From positions 62,001 through 126,000 of the forward strand of contig NZ_JAQZAL010000001.1 in assembly GCF_028737205.1 (NCBI RefSeq): a DNA stretch of 64,000 nt. Direction: 5' to 3'. Position 1 is the stretch's first letter; every line of letters begins with the position of its first letter. This stretch comes from Actinomycetospora lutea (GTDB taxonomy: Bacteria; Actinomycetota; Actinomycetes; Mycobacteriales; Pseudonocardiaceae). The notes below the pieces were generated by a model. The model was not told where the DNA came from, searched no databases, and saw nothing but the letters and a program-made list of their open reading frames with translations. Position numbers and translations under genes: made by a program. Below, one piece after another: positions 33,158 through 41,436 of the stretch.

Positions 33158-33867
33158 GGGCGCACGTCGATCGTCGTGGCCGGGAAGCGGGCCTCGACGG
33201 TGCTCCCCGGCGGGAGCCCGATCGCGCGGGTGAGCCCGCCGGTGATCACCAGGTCGCCCGTGCGCAGGGTCTCGCCGCGGCGGGCCAGCTCGCCGCGCAG
33301 CCAGTCCAGGGCACGGTGCGGGTGGCCCATCGCGGCGTCGCCGGAGCCGGTGGCCGCGGGCACGCCGTCGCGCCGGAGCTCCACGGTGAGGGCGGCGAGG
33401 TCCCCGTCGAGCTCCTCGCCGACGACGACCCCGGCGGCCGAGGACCCGTCGGCGGTGTTGGCCGCGAGCGTGAAGCGGTAGTCGCGCCAGACGGAGTCGA
33501 CGACCTCGAGGACCGCCCGCGCCCCGGTGGGCCTGCCGTCGGCGTCGACCACGATCCCGATCTCGGGCTCCACGCGCGGCTGGACGAGCGAGGCCGGCAC
33601 CACGCCGCCCGGCGGGACGACCATCGTGTCGAGCAGCGGGCCGAGGTTGGGGGACTCGACGCCCATCTGCGCGCGCATCACCGCCGACGTGTAGCCGAGC
33701 TTCCACCCGATCCGCCGCGCCCCGCGGGCCTCGCGCCGGGCCGTCAGCGCCCGCTGCACGGCGTAGGCGGTGTCCACGTCGAGGTCGTCGGGCGCGTCGA
33801 GAAGCCGGCCCGCGCGGTGCGCGTCGTCGATCCACGCCGCCCGGGCCTCGACGTCCGCCGGCCTCAC
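33154..33867 (-). CDS. 2-keto-4-pentenoate hydratase-like protein
   Basis: A 237-residue protein of the fumarylacetoacetate hydrolase superfamily, closest by eye to 2-oxopent-4-enoate hydratases (MhpD/XylJ): DVDTAYAVQRALTARRE, GWKLGYTSAVMRAQMGV, and PRVEPEIGIVVD with its metal-binding Glu pair. Such enzymes hydrate dienols late in meta-cleavage of aromatics, but no ring-cleavage genes are next to it. GTG start at 33867. It is coupled to the DUF427 gene downstream. Confidence 0.82.
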   Translation of the reverse strand: MRPADVEARAAWIDDAHRAGRLLDAPDDLDVDTAYAVQRALTARREARGARRIGWKLGYTSAVMRAQMGVESPNLGPLLDTMVVPPGGVVPASLVQPRVEPEIGIVVDADGRPTGARAVLEVVDSVWRDYRFTLAANTADGSSAAGVVVGEELDGDLAALTVELRRDGVPAATGSGDAAMGHPHRALDWLRGELARRGETLRTGDLVITGGLTRAIGLPPGSTVEARFPATTIDVRP

Positions 33868-33946
33868 GCGGCGCTCGCCGGGTCGGGCGGCGGCGGTCCG
33901 GGGACGGTGGCGGGGATCCGGCGGGGTGCGGCCACGGTCGCCGACG

Positions 33947-34576
33947 CTAGGCGCGCCCGTCCGGTTCCGCAGGGCTGGGCACGTTGAGCGCGACGAGCGC
34001 GGCGGGCCCCTGCGGTGCCGGGCGGACGACCGTGCGCGCGGCGCCCTCGAGGCGGGGGAAGACCGCGCGGTAGTGGTCGAGCGGGATGCCGAGCAGCTGG
34101 CACAGCAGCAGCCGCAGCAGGGTCTGGTGCGCGACGACCAGGACGCGGCCGTCGGGGTGGGCCGCCCGCACCTCGTCGACCACCGGCAGCGCCCGCTCGA
34201 CGGCGTCGGGTCCCGTCTCGCCGCCGGGCAGCGGCGAGCTCGCCGGCTTGGCGAGGAACGCCGCGAGCGCGTCCGGGAACAGCGTCTCCATCTCCTCGCG
34301 GGTGTGGCCGTCGCCCTCCCCGAAGTCGACCTCGACGAGCCGGGGGTCGGTGTGCAGCGGCAGCCCGGCGGCCCGGGCCGCGGGCGTGGCGGTGTGGACG
34401 GCGCGCTGCAGCGGCGAGGTGACGACGGCGTCGAGGCCGGCGCCGGCGGCCCAGCGGGCGAGTGCCTCGGCCTGCCGGTACCCGCCCGGGGCGAGCTCGA
34501 CGTCGGAGCGCCCGGCGTAGCGGTTCTCGGCGTGCCAGCGCGTCTCGCCGTGGCGCGCCAGGACGAGCTCGGTCAC
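33947..34576 (-). CDS. Histidine phosphatase (phosphoglycerate-mutase-like)
   Basis: A 209-residue histidine phosphatase: LVLARHGETRWHAENRYAGR supplies the phospho-accepting His, and VLVVAHQTLLRLLLCQLLG the second His. The GTG at 34576 overlaps the stop of the FGGY kinase (GTGA), so it is the third gene of a coupled set (MFS permease, kinase, phosphatase). It probably removes a phosphate from a pathway or off-pathway sugar phosphate. An ATG at 34588 is an alternative start. Confidence 0.85.
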   Translation of the reverse strand: MTELVLARHGETRWHAENRYAGRSDVELAPGGYRQAEALARWAAGAGLDAVVTSPLQRAVHTATPAARAAGLPLHTDPRLVEVDFGEGDGHTREEMETLFPDALAAFLAKPASSPLPGGETGPDAVERALPVVDEVRAAHPDGRVLVVAHQTLLRLLLCQLLGIPLDHYRAVFPRLEGAARTVVRPAPQGPAALVALNVPSPAEPDGRA

Positions 34577-36072
34577 GGTGCCCACCATCCCCGATCGACG
34601 AGCGCGTTGCGGAAGCGGGCGTACCGCCGCTCGAGCGCCTCGTCCGGGCGGGGGGCGATCTCCTCGGCGGCGTGCACCATGGCGGCCGCCGCGGCGACCA
34701 GGTCGGGCTCGCCGCCCCCGGCGTCCACCCCGGCGCGGGCGAGCAGGGCGGCGCCGAGGGCGGGGTGGTCGTGGCGCGGGCGCCGCAGGGCGACCCCGAG
34801 GACGTCGGCCCGCCGCTGGTTCCACCACGGGTTGCGGGTGGCGCCGCCGGTGATCGTGCGCGGGCCGGACACGTCGGCTCCCAGCCCGGCGACGTGCTCG
34901 AAGCACAGGCGCTCGACGAACGCGATGCCCTCGGCCAGCGCGGCGAAGGCGGCCCGCTCGCCGCGGGCGGCGACCAGCTCGCCCAGCGGGCGGGCGTGGT
35001 CGCCGTCCAGCCAGAACCCCTCGGCCTCGGGCACGGCGAACGGGAAGCGCTCGCCCCGCCCGGACAGGGGGTAGACGACCGGGAGGTCGTCGGGCGGGTC
35101 GTCCTGCAGCGAGGCGGTGAGGTCGTCGAAGTGCTCCGGGTCGACGAGCTCGCCGAGCACCCCGGCCCCGGTGCTGGACGCGCCGCCCGGCAGCCACCAC
35201 CCTGCCTGCGGGCCGCGGTGGCAGTAGACGGCGCCGCTCGGGTCACGCAGGAGCACCTCGCTGACGCCCTTGAGCACCAGGGTCGTGCCGACCACGGCGT
35301 TCCACGCGCCGGGCTCCACCGCGCCCGCCCCGAACTGGGCGGCGCACCCGTCGGTCGTGCCCGCGACGACCGGCGTCCCGGTGCACAGCCCGGTCTCCAC
35401 CGCCGCGCGCGGGCCGAGACCGCCGAGCGGGGTGCCCGGCGCGACCACCGGGGGCAGCCGGTCGGGGTGCAGCCCCAGCTCCGCGAGGACCTCGGTGGGC
35501 CAGCGTCCGTCGACGACGTCATAGCCGGTCTTCAGCGCGTTGGCGGCGTCGGTGGGGACCGCCCGCCCGACGAGCGCCCCGGTGACGACGTCGACCTGGT
35601 GGCGCAGGTGGCCCCCGGGGTGCTCGGCGAGCAGCGCCAGGGCCGTCGGCAGGGCCCAAGTCGCGCCGATGCGGTGGCCGAGCCGCTCCCAGGTCGCCGC
35701 CCCGGCCTCCTGGGCGCGCTCGGCGTGGGCGGCGCCCCGGTCGTCGTCGTACATCACGCCGGGGCCGAGGAACGCGGCCTCCGGACCGGGTCCGTCGGTG
35801 AGCACCACGGTGCCCGAGGTCGCGTCCACGGAGAGCCCGGCGACGGTCCGGGGGTCGACGCCGGAGGCGATCTCGGCGACGACCCCGAGCGACGCCTCGA
35901 CCCAGGACCGCGGGTCCTGCTCGTGGCGCACGCCGCGACCGTGGCCCCGGGTGCTGCGCAGCGCACGCTCGGCGGAGGCCCGGACGGTGCCGGTGTCGTC
36001 GGCGGCCAGGCCGCGGACCCCCGAGGTGCCGAGGTCGACCCCGATCCAGAGACGGTGGCGCACCCTCGTCAC
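34573..36072 (-). CDS. FGGY-family carbohydrate kinase (first copy)
   Basis: A 499-residue sugar or polyol kinase. The N-terminal ATPase fold begins WIGVDLGTSGVRGLAADDTG; the substrate-site block VVAGTTDGCAAQFGAGAVEP and the second signature GPRTITGGATRNPWWNQRRA are present. It is xylulokinase-like, but the substrate cannot be assigned. GTG start overlaps the permease stop (GTGA), giving tight coupling between uptake and phosphorylation. The window has a second, divergent FGGY kinase at 42503. Confidence 0.9.
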   Translation of the reverse strand: MTRVRHRLWIGVDLGTSGVRGLAADDTGTVRASAERALRSTRGHGRGVRHEQDPRSWVEASLGVVAEIASGVDPRTVAGLSVDATSGTVVLTDGPGPEAAFLGPGVMYDDDRGAAHAERAQEAGAATWERLGHRIGATWALPTALALLAEHPGGHLRHQVDVVTGALVGRAVPTDAANALKTGYDVVDGRWPTEVLAELGLHPDRLPPVVAPGTPLGGLGPRAAVETGLCTGTPVVAGTTDGCAAQFGAGAVEPGAWNAVVGTTLVLKGVSEVLLRDPSGAVYCHRGPQAGWWLPGGASSTGAGVLGELVDPEHFDDLTASLQDDPPDDLPVVYPLSGRGERFPFAVPEAEGFWLDGDHARPLGELVAARGERAAFAALAEGIAFVERLCFEHVAGLGADVSGPRTITGGATRNPWWNQRRADVLGVALRRPRHDHPALGAALLARAGVDAGGGEPDLVAAAAAMVHAAEEIAPRPDEALERRYARFRNALVDRGWWAP

Positions 36073-37427
36073 GCTGCCCGTGCCGCGCCCGCCGGTCGAG
36101 AGGCGTCCGCCGCGCGCCGCACCTCGCCGGGGTCGATGTCGGAGCGGATGGTCAGCGCGAGCCCGGCGACCAGCAGGTACATCACGCAGTAGGCGATCGC
36201 GACCCCGCCGCCCCCGAACAGCGGGAACAGGGCGGTGACGGTCAGCGGGCCGAGCAGCGCGGCGCCGCCGGCGCCGGTGTTGAGGATCGCCAGCGCGGCG
36301 CCCTTGTCCTTCGGCGCGACCATCGAGGGCATGAGCGCCGACAGCGGCACGAAGCCCGCGAGGACGACGCCGTAGACCGCGCCCAGGATCGCCGTCACCA
36401 GCAGGCTCCCGGCCGCGACGCTGCCGAAGTACCAGAGCGGCGTGGCCACGGCGCAGCCGAGGCAGCCGAAGACGGTGACGGTCCGCCGCCAGCCGAAGTG
36501 GTCGCCGAAGACGCCGAAGAACAGGTTGGCGCCGATGTTCGCGGCGTAGGCGACGGTCTGGACGATCGCGACCTGCTCGGTGGTGAGGAAGCCGCCGCCG
36601 GGTGCCGCCGGCCCGAACGTGAACGGGAACATCGCGAAGAAGCCGTACTGCGGCGCGGTGTTGACCAGGCGCACGAAGAAGCCGGAGATCGTGCGCTTGT
36701 CGCGCCAGAGGATGTCGATGCCTTCGAGCAGGCGCTTGGGGCTTCGCGGGTTCGCGACGGTCTCGTCGGCGATGGGCGCGAGTCCCGACGGGTGGGTGAC
36801 CGCGAAGCAGCCGATCACCGAGCCGATCGTCACGAGGACGAGGGAGAGCACGAGCGTGCCGTAGGGGCTCATCCCCAGCGGCCCGACGGCGATCGCCGCG
36901 ACGGCCGCGCCGAGGGTGGGCAGCCCGCCGGTGAACGCGAACCAGAACCAGCCGGCCGCCGACCCGCGCATCCGCGGGGCCGCGAGGGTCTGGATCCAGA
37001 CGAGGAACGCGAACGCGAACAGCGGGTAGGCGAGGCCGCGGATCGCGTAGATCGTCGCGATCAGCCCGAGGCTCTGGGAGGGGAGCGCGACGGCCAGGAA
37101 GAGGATCTCGAAGACGATCCAGATGGCGGCCCCGAGCCACATGACCCGCCGCGGTCCCCAGATCGCCGAGAGCGTCCCCGAGAACCAGGACGCGATCAGC
37201 ACGGCCACCCCGTAGAGCGTGACCGTGTAGAAGGACGCCTGGGCGCCGGAGAGCCCGCCGCCGTCGGGCTGCTGGAGGTAGTCGGTCAGGTAGCTGACCT
37301 CGACACCGTCGCCGATCATGAAGATCAGGACGCCGACGAAGCCCCAGCGCAGCGGGTGGGGGATGCCCCACCGCTCGACACCGGTCGGCCGGTCCCTGGT
37401 CGTCGCGTCGTCGCTCGTCGCGTCCAT
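36069..37427 (-). CDS. MFS transporter, polyol permease type
   Basis: A 452-residue major facilitator with twelve predicted helices. The N-terminus (LRWGFVGVLIFMIGDGVEVSYL) resembles ribitol and arabinitol permeases of the polyol permease family, and the loop after helix 2 has FSGTLSAIWGPRRVMWLG. It probably imports a sugar alcohol or related small polyol by proton symport. The ATG at 37427 follows GGGAGGA. A likely DeoR operator lies 35-56 bp upstream. Confidence 0.88.
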   Translation of the reverse strand: MDATSDDATTRDRPTGVERWGIPHPLRWGFVGVLIFMIGDGVEVSYLTDYLQQPDGGGLSGAQASFYTVTLYGVAVLIASWFSGTLSAIWGPRRVMWLGAAIWIVFEILFLAVALPSQSLGLIATIYAIRGLAYPLFAFAFLVWIQTLAAPRMRGSAAGWFWFAFTGGLPTLGAAVAAIAVGPLGMSPYGTLVLSLVLVTIGSVIGCFAVTHPSGLAPIADETVANPRSPKRLLEGIDILWRDKRTISGFFVRLVNTAPQYGFFAMFPFTFGPAAPGGGFLTTEQVAIVQTVAYAANIGANLFFGVFGDHFGWRRTVTVFGCLGCAVATPLWYFGSVAAGSLLVTAILGAVYGVVLAGFVPLSALMPSMVAPKDKGAALAILNTGAGGAALLGPLTVTALFPLFGGGGVAIAYCVMYLLVAGLALTIRSDIDPGEVRRAADASRPAGAARAA

Positions 37428-37461
37428 TGGTCCTCCCACGGGCTGTGTGGCCGACCACATG

Positions 37462-37483
37462 TAACAGAATCGATGTTAACTTC
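37462..37483. promoter_or_regulatory. DeoR-type operator before the permease gene
   Basis: TAACA (37462-37466), seven bases, then TGTTA (37474-37478) form an inverted repeat inside a strikingly AT-rich patch. ATGTTAACTTC (37473-37483) is repeated exactly at 38408-38418 in front of the divergent arm of the cluster. It is inferred to bind the DeoR regulator encoded alongside. Confidence 0.65.
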
Positions 37484-37499
37484 ACAAGGTTCGTGAGAG

Positions 37500-38279
37500 T
37501 CAGCCGCCGGGAGCAGGGGCGACGGTCACCGCCGTGTGCTCGCGCATCTCGGAGAGCACGGCCGGGTCCGTGCCCGCGTCCACGACGACGGCGTCGAAGG
37601 CGTCCACCGGGCGGAGCCGGTGCAGCGCCCGCCGGGGGCTCTTGCTCGAGTCCATGAGCAGCACCGACCGGGCCGCCGCGTCGAGCATCGCCCGCTTGAC
37701 CACGACGACCTCCTGCTCCTGGTGGTAGGTCATCGAGCCCGTCATCGACGACGTCGAGACCACCGCGAGGTCCACCGCCATCGCCGCGATCGACTCGGTG
37801 CAGGCGATGCCGTTGAACGAGTCGTGGGTGCGCGAGTAGTCGCCGCCGAGCGCGATGAGGCGCACCTCGGGCAGCCCCTTGAGCACGTCGACCGCCGGCA
37901 GGTAGTTCGTGACGACGGTCAGCGGTCCCACGTCGTCGAGCAGGTGGGCCAGCGCGAGTGCGCTGGTCGAGTCGTCGAGCATGATCGACGATCCGGGCTC
38001 CACGAAGTCCAGGGCGGCCCGGGCGATCGCCTCCTTCTCCGCGCGGCGCACCGAGCGGCGGTAGTCGGAGTGCGACTCGAACACCGACGTCGGCTGCGCC
38101 GACACCCCGCCCCGGTACTTGCGCACGAGGCCCCGGCGGGCGAGCTCGTCGACGTCGCGGTGGACGGTCATGAGGCTGACCCCGGTGAGCTCGACCAGCT
38201 CGGCGGAGCTCGCCGACCCCTGGGCGAGGACGTGCTCGACGATGCGCTGCTGCCGCGTGGACCGCGACCGTCCGCCCAT
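37500..38279 (-). CDS. DeoR-family repressor of the polyol cluster
   Basis: A 259-residue DeoR/GlpR-type regulator: winged helix (RSTRQQRIVEHVLAQGSASS, LVELTGVSLMTVHRDVDELA) and a C-terminal sugar-phosphate-binding domain (LDDSTSALALAHLL, VVTNYLPAVDVL, LGGDYSRTHDSFNG). DeoR proteins are released from DNA by a phosphorylated pathway intermediate. It sits between the two oppositely oriented arms. I chose ATG 38279 because AGGAG lies six to seven bases upstream; a GTG at 38300 is possible. Confidence 0.9.
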   Translation of the reverse strand: MGGRSRSTRQQRIVEHVLAQGSASSAELVELTGVSLMTVHRDVDELARRGLVRKYRGGVSAQPTSVFESHSDYRRSVRRAEKEAIARAALDFVEPGSSIMLDDSTSALALAHLLDDVGPLTVVTNYLPAVDVLKGLPEVRLIALGGDYSRTHDSFNGIACTESIAAMAVDLAVVSTSSMTGSMTYHQEQEVVVVKRAMLDAAARSVLLMDSSKSPRRALHRLRPVDAFDAVVVDAGTDPAVLSEMREHTAVTVAPAPGG

Positions 38280-38396
38280 ACGACGCTCCTGCTCGCTCAC
38301 GCCCCCAGCATCCCGCCGGGCGGGACGTGCCGGGGGCGACGCGCCCGGCGGATCGCCTCGGCCGGGAGATGATCAGCTGTGAGGCCCTTCACTCGA

Positions 38397-38418
38397 TCAC
38401 ATCTCGAATGTTAACTTC
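38397..38418. promoter_or_regulatory. DeoR-type operator before the HAD-DhaK arm
   Basis: TCACA (38397-38401), seven bases, TGTTA (38409-38413) repeat the 5-7-5 geometry of the site at 37462, with one mismatch in the left half, and are followed by the same ACTTC. The site lies 27-48 bp upstream of the HAD gene start. Function is inferred. Confidence 0.65.
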
Positions 38419-38444
38419 CCACGGCCGATGGGAGGAGATGGCTG

Positions 38445-39212
38445 ATGGACGCCGATGCGGCACCCCCGCCCTCACCCGCGCGGTCGCGGGCGGTCGTGTT
38501 CGACCTGGACGGCGTGCTGCTCGAGAGCGAGCACCTCTGGGAGGAGATGTGGGTCCGGTACGCCGAGCGGTTCTCGGCGAGCTGGACGCCGGAGGACACC
38601 ACCCACGTGCAGGGCATGAGCGCACCCGAGTGGTCGGCGTACCTCGCCGAGCGCGCCGGCGGCGGCGAGAGCGCGGAGGCCTGCGAGCGGGCCGTCGTCG
38701 ACGACATGGTCGCCGCGCTCGAGGCCGGCCGGATGGAGCCCTACGAGGGCGCCGTCGCCATGGTCCGCGACGCCGCGGACCGGGCGCCGGTGGCGCTCGC
38801 GACGTCGGCGCCGCGTCGTCTCGTCGACGCCGTCCTCGACCGCCACGGCCTGACGTCCTCGTTCACCGCGACGGTGTCGAGCGCCGAGGTCGCCCGCGGC
38901 AAGCCGAGCCCCGACGTCTACCGGGAGGCCGCCTCCCGGCTCGGGGTCGACCCGGCGCACTGCGTCGGGGTCGAGGACTCCAGCAACGGCCTGCGGGCCG
39001 CGCACGCCGCGGGACTGACCGTCGTCGCGCTGCCCAACCCCACCTACCCGCCGAAGAGCGACGCCCTCGCGCTGGCCACCACGGTCGTCGACGGCGTCGC
39101 GGGCGCGCGGGCCGCGGTCCTGGCGCTGCTCGACGGCGAGCCCGACGACCGGGTCGACGGCCACGACTCCCCGTCGCGCGCCTCCGCCACGGCCCCGGGA
39201 GCCACCCGATGA
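38445..39212 (+). CDS. HAD-family sugar-phosphate phosphatase (beta-PGM-like)
   Basis: A 255-residue HAD hydrolase of the beta-phosphoglucomutase subgroup: VVFDLDGVLLESEHLWEEMW, SAPRRLVDAVLDRHGL, RGKPSPDVYREAASRLGV and GVEDSSNGLRAAHAAG are the four motifs. It probably dephosphorylates a sugar phosphate of the pathway or a toxic by-product. The ATG follows GGAGGAG at seven bases and is the first gene of the right arm, with an ATGA overlap into the DhaK gene. Confidence 0.88.
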   Translation: MDADAAPPPSPARSRAVVFDLDGVLLESEHLWEEMWVRYAERFSASWTPEDTTHVQGMSAPEWSAYLAERAGGGESAEACERAVVDDMVAALEAGRMEPYEGAVAMVRDAADRAPVALATSAPRRLVDAVLDRHGLTSSFTATVSSAEVARGKPSPDVYREAASRLGVDPAHCVGVEDSSNGLRAAHAAGLTVVALPNPTYPPKSDALALATTVVDGVAGARAAVLALLDGEPDDRVDGHDSPSRASATAPGATR

Positions 39213-40969
39213 CCACGATCCCCACCTCCCGCCCGGGCGAGCCGAGGACGCTCTGCGACCCGGCGACGTTCAAGACCCGCTGGGTGGACGGCCTCGTCGC
39301 CGCGTACGGGCGCACGGTCCGTCGCGCCCCCGACGCCCACGGCGTCATCGCCCGCCACGCCCCGACCGCGGGCAAGGTCGCGGTCGTCATCGGCGGCGGC
39401 TGCGGCCACTACCCGGCCTTCGCGGGCCTGGTCGGTCCCGGGTTCGCCGACGCCGCCGTCGTGGGCGACGTGTTCACGAGCCCCAGCGCCGAGCAGGTCT
39501 ACCGCACCGCCGCGGCCGTCGACGGCGGTGCCGGCGTGCTGTTCAGCTACGGCAACTACGCCGGCGACGTCATGCACTTCGGGCTCGCCGCGAGCCGGCT
39601 GGCCGCCGAGGGCATCGACTCGCGCACCGTCATCGTCACCGACGACGTCGCGAGCGCCACCCGGGTGGCCGACCGGCGCGGGGTGGCGGGCGACTTCGTG
39701 GTGTTCAAGGTCGCCGGCGCGGCCGCCGACCGGGGCGACGACCTGGCGACCGTGGCCGAGCTCGCCGAGCACGCCAACGCGCGCACCCGCACCTTCGGCG
39801 TCGCCTTCGACGGCTGCACGCTGCCCGGCCAGACCGAGCCGCTGTTCACCGTCGACCGCGGCGCGGTGGAGCTGGGCCTGGGCATCCACGGCGAGCCCGG
39901 GATGCGCAGCGCGGAGGCGATGGACGCCCACGAGCTCGCCGACGTGCTCGTCGACCAGCTGCTGCCCGAGCTGCCCGACGGCGGCGACGGGCGGGTCGCG
40001 GTGATCCTCAACGGCCTGGGCTCGACCGCCTACGAGGACCTCTTCGTCACCTACTCCCGCGTGCACGCGCGCCTGCTCGACGCGGGTCTGCAGCCGCACC
40101 GGCCCGAGGTGGGCGAGCTCGTGACGTCGATGGACATGGCCGGGCTCTCGCTGACCCTCGTGCCGCTCGACGACCCGCTGGCCGAGCTCTACGACGCCCC
40201 GTGCGAGACGCCGGCGTTCCGGCTGTCCGCGGGCGGCACGCTCCTGGGCAGCGCCCCCGACACGGTCCCCGAGGCCGAGCGGCGCAGCCCCTCGGTGGCG
40301 CCGGACCTCGCCGACACCGACCCGGGCGCCGGGGGCGTCGCCGCGGCGGCGCTGACCGCCGCGCTCGAGGCCGTCACCGACGCCGAGGACGAGCTGGGCC
40401 GGCTGGACGCCGTGGCCGCCGACGGCGACCACGGCCAGGGCATCGTGCGCGGCATGCGGGCGGCGGTGGCCGCGGCGCGCAGCAGCGGGACCACCGAGGT
40501 CGGCACCGCGCTGCTCGCGGCCGGCACGGCCCTCGCCGACGCCGCCGGCGGCGCGTCCGGGGCGCTGTTCGGCCTGCTGCTCACCGAGACCGGGCGCCGG
40601 CTGCGCGAGGTGCCCGAGATCGACACCGGCGCCCTCGCCGCGGCTTTCGCGGCCGCGCAGGACGCGGTCACCGAGCTCGGCGGGGCCCGGCCGGGCGACA
40701 AGACCATGGTCGACGCCCTCGACGCCGCCACCGGTGCCCTGCGCGCGGCCGCCGACCGGTCGGCCGGCGTGGCGGCCGCCTGGCGCGAGGCCGCCGACGC
40801 CGCCGGTGAGGCCGCGCGGGGCACCGCCGATCTCACGCCGTCGGTGGGCCGCGCCGCGCGCCTCGGCGACCGTGGCCGCGGGAGTCCCGACCCCGGCGCG
40901 ACGTCGCTGGCCCTGATGCTCGACGCCGCCGCCACCGTGATCAGCGAGCGCTGCGAGGAGGAGCGATGA
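39209..40969 (+). CDS. Dihydroxyacetone/erythrulose kinase (DhaK-DhaL fusion)
   Basis: A 586-residue ATP-dependent kinase combining DhaK (residues about 10-335; IGGGCGHYPAFAGLVGPGF and GDVFTSPSAEQVY, and a substrate His in GLGIHGEPGMRS) and DhaL (about 370-580; LDAVAADGDHGQGIVRGM, GGASGALFGLLL, ARPGDKTMVDALDAA). Such proteins phosphorylate dihydroxyacetone or tetruloses covalently bound to His. The neighbouring RpiB recalls the DerK-DerI pair described for threitol and erythritol use in Mycobacterium smegmatis, so a tetrulose substrate is plausible but unproven. Confidence 0.92.
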   Translation: MTTIPTSRPGEPRTLCDPATFKTRWVDGLVAAYGRTVRRAPDAHGVIARHAPTAGKVAVVIGGGCGHYPAFAGLVGPGFADAAVVGDVFTSPSAEQVYRTAAAVDGGAGVLFSYGNYAGDVMHFGLAASRLAAEGIDSRTVIVTDDVASATRVADRRGVAGDFVVFKVAGAAADRGDDLATVAELAEHANARTRTFGVAFDGCTLPGQTEPLFTVDRGAVELGLGIHGEPGMRSAEAMDAHELADVLVDQLLPELPDGGDGRVAVILNGLGSTAYEDLFVTYSRVHARLLDAGLQPHRPEVGELVTSMDMAGLSLTLVPLDDPLAELYDAPCETPAFRLSAGGTLLGSAPDTVPEAERRSPSVAPDLADTDPGAGGVAAAALTAALEAVTDAEDELGRLDAVAADGDHGQGIVRGMRAAVAAARSSGTTEVGTALLAAGTALADAAGGASGALFGLLLTETGRRLREVPEIDTGALAAAFAAAQDAVTELGGARPGDKTMVDALDAATGALRAAADRSAGVAAAWREAADAAGEAARGTADLTPSVGRAARLGDRGRGSPDPGATSLALMLDAAATVISERCEEER

Positions 40970-41436
40970 CCGCCATGCGGATCGCCGTGGCCGCCGACAA
41001 CGCGGGCGTGGCGCTGAAGAACGCGCTGGCCGACCAGCTGCGCGACGACGAGCGCGTCGCCGAGGTCGTCGACTTCGGCGTGCCCGACGAGTCCGACGAC
41101 CGCGCCTATCCGGTGCTCGGCCTCGCCGCGGCGCAGGCCGTCGCGGACGGGGAGGCCGACCGCGCGGTGCTCGTCTGCGGCACCGGCATCGGCATGGCGA
41201 TCTCGGCCAACAAGGTCGAGGGCATCCGGGCCACCGTCGCCCACGACAGCTACTCGGCCGAGCGCTCGGTGCGGTCCAACGACTGCCAGGTGCTGTGCCT
41301 GGGCGGTCGCGTCATCGGGCCCGAGCTGGCGAAGAAGATCGTGGCGGAGTGGCTGGGCTACTCCTTCGACCCCTCGTCGGCCAGTGCCGAGAAGGTCGCC
41401 CACATCACCGACTTCGAACAGGGCGGTGCCGCCTGA
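40966..41436 (+). CDS. RpiB-family sugar-phosphate isomerase
   Basis: A 156-residue RpiB/LacAB-type isomerase. The active-site cysteine is in VLVCGTGIGMAISANKVEGI, with AADNAGVALKNAL and ATVAHDSYSAERSVRSND for phosphate and sugar binding. Family members isomerise ribose-5-phosphate, allose-6-phosphate or erythrulose-4-phosphate. Coupled by ATGA to the DhaK-DhaL gene, it may take the DhaK product to an aldose phosphate such as erythrose-4-phosphate. Confidence 0.9.
   Translation: MTAMRIAVAADNAGVALKNALADQLRDDERVAEVVDFGVPDESDDRAYPVLGLAAAQAVADGEADRAVLVCGTGIGMAISANKVEGIRATVAHDSYSAERSVRSNDCQVLCLGGRVIGPELAKKIVAEWLGYSFDPSSASAEKVAHITDFEQGGAA

Noticed and set aside
34573-37485. A single 970-codon minus-strand frame covering the kinase and the permease
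   Set aside because: Only its kinase part (to 36072) is real coding sequence; the rest is the permease gene in another frame, with GTGA coupling between them.
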